Source: Sphingobacteriales bacterium 44-15
Lineage (GTDB): Bacteria > Bacteroidota > Bacteroidia > Chitinophagales > Chitinophagaceae
Direction: 5' to 3'
Assembly: GCA_001899685.1 (NCBI GenBank)
Contig: MKWG01000021.1
Location: 36,615 to 100,614 of the forward strand
DNA length: 64,000 bases
In this document: positions 61,282 through 64,000 of the stretch, piece after piece
Position numbering within the stretch: the first letter of the stretch is position 1
Layout of the letters: the number at the start of each line of letters is the position of its first letter
Translations under genes and position numbers: made by a program
Notes under the pieces: generated by a model
Told to the model about the DNA's origin: nothing
The model's input: only the letters and a program-made list of their open reading frames with translations
Databases searched by the model: none

Positions 61282-62091
61282 TTATTTCTTTTCCGCCGCC
61301 GAAAGCACTACCGAAGCCTCAGTAGTCAGCACCCGGAAAGTAAAGCTCTCCTGCAGGTAGAGCTGCACGGAAGTTTCGGAATGGCTGGTATAGCCGATGG
61401 AAACATCCTGGCCGAGATCCAGCTCAAAATCGCCGCCGCGGGCAGAAAGCACATAACCGCCGCTGATGGCCGGCGCCCAGATAATGTCCTCCTCAACAAG
61501 CCGGTGAATATGCTGCAGCACCGGGTACCCTTCGTCGCTGCCGCCGGTGGCGAGCGTATAAGCATCTGCTCCCAGCACCAGCACATAAGGCCCGTTGACC
61601 CCGGCAAGCCGCAGCCGGCTTACCGCCTGCGCAATAACATCAGGATAATGCCGCACATTGGAAGGAAGCGTTAGTGATTCATTGCTGCTCTCCTGCTGTA
61701 TACCCCGAATGCCGGCCGCCTCATAACCTTCAAATACAGCGTGGTCTTCGGCAAAAGCGATTTTTTTTGCCGCATCTTTCAACGGATCCCAGTCCGAATC
61801 TGAAGAGCCTCTTTCCACATCGTCAATAGCCTGCCTCGACAGCTCAAACGGCGCTCGGAGCTCCACCAAGGCCTTCACTTCCCGTTGTACTGCCTGGATC
61901 CCTTCACCGGGGGATTGTATTTTATTGGTATGCCCTGTACCAACGGCTGCAAGGCCAAGACCCTTGGGGCCTGTTACATCCACTATACGGCGAGCCCCCA
62001 TGTGGCGTTTAAGGGTACGGGCGGCTTCTTCTTCAATCTGGGCCCAGGCTGCGTCAGAAATAGGGGCAAGCCCCCGGTAAAGATTATTCAT
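61282..62091 (-). CDS. Family 1 encapsulin shell protein
   Basis: A 269-residue protein with the HK97 phage-capsid fold; it self-assembles into a protein cage. Family parts visible: the start MNNLYRGLAPISDAAWAQIE (the interior binding site for cargo tails), ARRIVDVTGPKGLGLAAVGT, FELSRQAIDDVERGSSDSDW, EDHAVFEGYEAAGIRGIQQ and the final QLYLQESFTFRVLT. The length is normal. It lies one base downstream of the DyP peroxidase gene, the usual cargo, so the pair makes a loaded peroxidase nanocompartment in the cytosol. Confidence 0.95.
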   Translation of the reverse strand: MNNLYRGLAPISDAAWAQIEEEAARTLKRHMGARRIVDVTGPKGLGLAAVGTGHTNKIQSPGEGIQAVQREVKALVELRAPFELSRQAIDDVERGSSDSDWDPLKDAAKKIAFAEDHAVFEGYEAAGIRGIQQESSNESLTLPSNVRHYPDVIAQAVSRLRLAGVNGPYVLVLGADAYTLATGGSDEGYPVLQHIHRLVEEDIIWAPAISGGYVLSARGGDFELDLGQDVSIGYTSHSETSVQLYLQESFTFRVLTTEASVVLSAAEKK

Positions 62092-62092
62092 A

Positions 62093-63133
62093 TCATTTTC
62101 CTTTTTTTAGTGAACCAATATGCAGTGAACCGTCGTTCGGGACTACTGCTTTGTCATCATCATTATCATTTCCTGTATCATCAGCGCTGCTTCCCCCCAG
62201 TGGCGGCAACCCCGACCCGATATTATCCAGGAAAGTAGCCGATGGCACAAAAAACAAAGTGCCTGTTTTGGCCGTGCTGAAATCCAGCAGCCTGTCGTAA
62301 TTGCCCGGCGGAGAGCCGATGAACATATTGTTGAGCATTTTCTTCACCGTGCTGAAAGTGCTGGCGTAGGCAATGAAATAAGTGCCCATCTCATTGGAAG
62401 ACATATTGCCGAAAGGCATATTGTCGCGGATGACTTTAAGATCATCTCCCACATTCGCGAGGGCGCTATGCGAGTTGGCGGGCTTTATATCGTCCGGCAT
62501 TTCCACGTCATTCCATTTATGCCTGCCGAATACTTTTTCCTGCTCTTCCACAGGCAGCGCATTAAAGGCGCTCAGATCATGAATATATTTTTGTACAAAG
62601 AGATAGCTCCCGCCTTTATAAACAGGATCTTCATCACCGATCAGTCCGAAATGAGCCCGCTCGTCGCCCTGCGGGTTCTCGGTTCCGTCAACAAAGCCCA
62701 GGATAGAGCGGCCGTCCCAATACCTGAAACCATGCACTTCTTCAATGCTTGTTGCCACTGGCGCCAGCACAGCAGTAATGGCTGCAGCCATATCATAGCA
62801 TATACTGCTGCCTCCTCCCCTGAGATGAAAATGCAGATCGCCCCTCGTGGACACCGCAGTGTGCGTTGCGCCAACAACAGGAACAAAATTTTCCAGCTCT
62901 TTAGGAAGCGGGGAAGGAAGCCCGAGGCGATGCCAGGCATCATGCCCGACCCCCATCACACAGGTAGCTCCTGAATCCGGGAAGCGGGTGTTGCCGGAGT
63001 GATTGAGATTGATGACCAGCGCACAAGCTTTTTGGAAGGCAGTGGTAACATCTGTATCCTGTTTAAATTCCCATACCATAAATATGGTATTATTACCATG
63101 ATAGTCCAATACATTCTGTGGTTCGGGATTCAT
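62093..63133 (-). CDS. DyP-type peroxidase, encapsulin cargo
   Basis: A 346-residue haem peroxidase of the DyP family. The GxxDG motif is in ILGFVDGTENPQGDERAHFG (near residue 148), and the haem-side region AFNALPVEEQEKVFGRHKWN and NMSSNEMGTYFIAYASTFST follow. A disordered acidic linker (SSADDTGNDNDDDKAVVPND) leads to the C-terminal tail GSLHIGSLKKGK, the classical cargo-loading peptide for encapsulins. It is the first gene of the operon with the encapsulin shell and probably detoxifies peroxide or oxidises an unknown substrate inside the cage. Confidence 0.95.
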   Translation of the reverse strand: MNPEPQNVLDYHGNNTIFMVWEFKQDTDVTTAFQKACALVINLNHSGNTRFPDSGATCVMGVGHDAWHRLGLPSPLPKELENFVPVVGATHTAVSTRGDLHFHLRGGGSSICYDMAAAITAVLAPVATSIEEVHGFRYWDGRSILGFVDGTENPQGDERAHFGLIGDEDPVYKGGSYLFVQKYIHDLSAFNALPVEEQEKVFGRHKWNDVEMPDDIKPANSHSALANVGDDLKVIRDNMPFGNMSSNEMGTYFIAYASTFSTVKKMLNNMFIGSPPGNYDRLLDFSTAKTGTLFFVPSATFLDNIGSGLPPLGGSSADDTGNDNDDDKAVVPNDGSLHIGSLKKGK

Positions 63134-63210
63134 ATAAAGTAAACGACGGTTAAAAGCTTACGATCTGCCTTTCTTTCACAAGAAAAGCGCTGCTGTAAAA
63201 TACTTAATAT

Positions 63211-63242
63211 AAAAAGCAAAGGCTGCCTGGCTGGCAACCTTT
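63211..63242 (-). terminator. Rho-independent terminator of the superoxide dismutase gene
   Basis: AAAGGCTGCC (63218-63227) pairs with GGCAACCTTT (63233-63242), with one G-T pair. On the minus strand a GCTTTTT run follows. It starts 22 bases after the stop codon. Confidence 0.8.
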
Positions 63243-63263
63243 ACAGTAAAGCATATAATTCTT

Positions 63264-63866
63264 TTATGCCTTTTCAAATCTTTCGCCGACCTTCTTCCAG
63301 TCTATTAGATTCCATATCGCTGCCAGGTAGTCAGGGCGCTTATTCTGGTATTTCAGGTAATAGGCATGCTCCCATACATCCACCCCCAGCAAAGGAGTGC
63401 CTTTTGCTTCGGCAACATCCATCAACGGGTTGTCCTGGTTAGGAGTGCTGGTTATTTCCAGTTTCCCGTCTTTTACTATCAGCCATGCCCAGCCGCTGCC
63501 AAAGCGTGTTGCACCGGCAGCATTGAATTTGGTCTTGAATTCATCAAAGCTGCCGAAAGCACTGTTGATAGCATCCGCCAGTTTTCCAGAAGGAGCGCCG
63601 CCGCCGTTTTTAGAGAGCGACTCCCAGAAGAACGTGTGGTTCCAGTGTCCGCCGCCGTTATTACGTACCGCGGGGCTGATGCTTCCGGCCGCCTTTACTA
63701 ATTCTTCCAGTGATTTATTTTCATTTGGCGTCCCAGCAATCGCCTTGTTCAGGTTGTCCACATAAGCCTGGTGATGTTTGTCATGGTGGATCTGCATGGT
63801 CAAAGTATCAATGTGAGGTTCCAGCGCATCATACGCATACGGCAAAGCCGGTAATGTAAAAGCCAT
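63264..63866 (-). CDS. sod: Iron/manganese superoxide dismutase
   Basis: A 200-residue cytosolic superoxide dismutase. The metal ligands are visible: the histidine in [16 protein letters not shown] (about 27), the one in [11 protein letters not shown] (about 76), and the [19 protein letters not shown] motif near the end with its aspartate and histidine. [20 protein letters not shown] favours manganese or cambialistic use, but the metal cannot be settled. The gene stands alone between its promoter and terminator. Together with the encapsulin/DyP pair it makes an oxidative-stress neighbourhood. Confidence 0.94.
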   Translation of the reverse strand: MAFTLPALPYAYDALEPHIDTLTMQIHHDKHHQAYVDNLNKAIAGTPNENKSLEELVKAAGSISPAVRNNGGGHWNHTFFWESLSKNGGGAPSGKLADAINSAFGSFDEFKTKFNAAGATRFGSGWAWLIVKDGKLEITSTPNQDNPLMDVAEAKGTPLLGVDVWEHAYYLKYQNKRPDYLAAIWNLIDWKKVGERFEKA

Positions 63867-63918
63867 AATCTATAATTTAAAATGTGAGAATAATATGTTA
63901 TCCGAGGTGTACGGACAA

Positions 63919-63926
63919 CAAATTTA
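63919..63926 (-). promoter_or_regulatory. -7 box of the superoxide dismutase gene
   Basis: The minus strand reads TAAATTTG, a perfect TAnnTTTG box, about 53 bases before the start codon. Confidence 0.5.
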
Positions 63927-63964
63927 CAGAAGATATACCATTCCCCTTTTCTATTTCAAATTTG

Positions 63965-63997
63965 TTTGTTTTTTAAACCCAAAAATCCCTATTTTTG
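63965..63997 (+). promoter_or_regulatory. Bacteroidota promoter for a gene beyond the window
   Basis: TTTG at 63965-63968, 21 bases, then TATTTTTG at 63990-63997: a full match to the TTTG / TAnnTTTG consensus. The gene it serves lies beyond the window's end. Confidence 0.6.
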
Positions 63998-64000
63998 CCG

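Noticed and set aside
1..64000. CRISPR array, rRNA operon, complete insertion sequence or integrase
   Set aside because: None was seen: no regular repeat-spacer series, no rRNA motifs, no transposase or tyrosine/serine recombinase domain in any frame read.

Overview
The window comes from a Bacteroidota chromosome, most likely a Chitinophagaceae-type organism. The evidence is a SusC/SusD pair with a FecR/ECF-sigma switch, Tat-exported DUF1501 and beta-propeller proteins, a DUF6520/MauE pair, LpxL-like and TolC/RND genes of Bacteroidota type, several TAnnTTTG -7 boxes, and few Shine-Dalgarno sites. No database search was possible, so the taxon is inferred.

Layout. 1-4.6 kb: a four-gene operon (DUF1553 tail, DUF1501, Tat-exported propeller, membrane cytochrome with leucine-rich repeats). 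5.1-6.5 kb: marC, then an unusual cluster with one intact tRNA-Arg(CCG), two further tRNA copies each broken at the same three points by palindromic sequences, and a GIY-YIG nuclease gene squeezed between two of the tRNA copies. 6.6-16.6 kb: an AT-rich accessory island with a frameshifted toxin-like gene plus XRE partner, a decayed second GIY-YIG gene, an XRE regulator, a two-gene GHKL-ATPase/double-PRTase-like cassette that I cannot assign to a named system, a membrane coiled-coil protein, a DinD-type protein, a phosphoesterase joined to a RhuM stub, and another XRE gene. 16.8-24 kb: EndoQ-like PHP nuclease, YjbR, serine hydrolase, DinB, OsmC, sugar transporter and ROK kinase. 24-27 kb: three genes of unknown role. 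27.5-32.2 kb: flippase, nadB, anmK. 32.3-40.2 kb: a five-gene unit encoding a histidine kinase, response regulator and RND efflux pump. 40.5-48.6 kb: a GH18-CE4-GT2 fusion, tatC, Lrp regulator, ABC permease, LpxL-like acyltransferase and ORF6N protein. 50.7-60.7 kb: AraC regulator, MauE, DUF6520, TlpA-like protein, SusD, SusC, FecR and ECF sigma. 61-64 kb: XRE gene, encapsulin shell with DyP peroxidase cargo, superoxide dismutase.

How parts fit together. TatC at 44 kb would serve the Tat signals at 0.5 and 2.1 kb. The efflux operon and its two-component genes share phased TTAA boxes, which suggests autoregulation by the encoded OmpR-type regulator. An endonuclease Q-like gene and an ORF6N gene share a 17-bp palindrome (TACTAA-5-TTAGTA), and the dinD promoter carries the same half-sites, which suggests a small DNA-damage-type regulon. 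Encapsulin, DyP and SOD form an oxidative-stress cluster. At least three families of palindromic or low-complexity repeats lie between genes, and some have invaded tRNA copies and the ends of coding regions.
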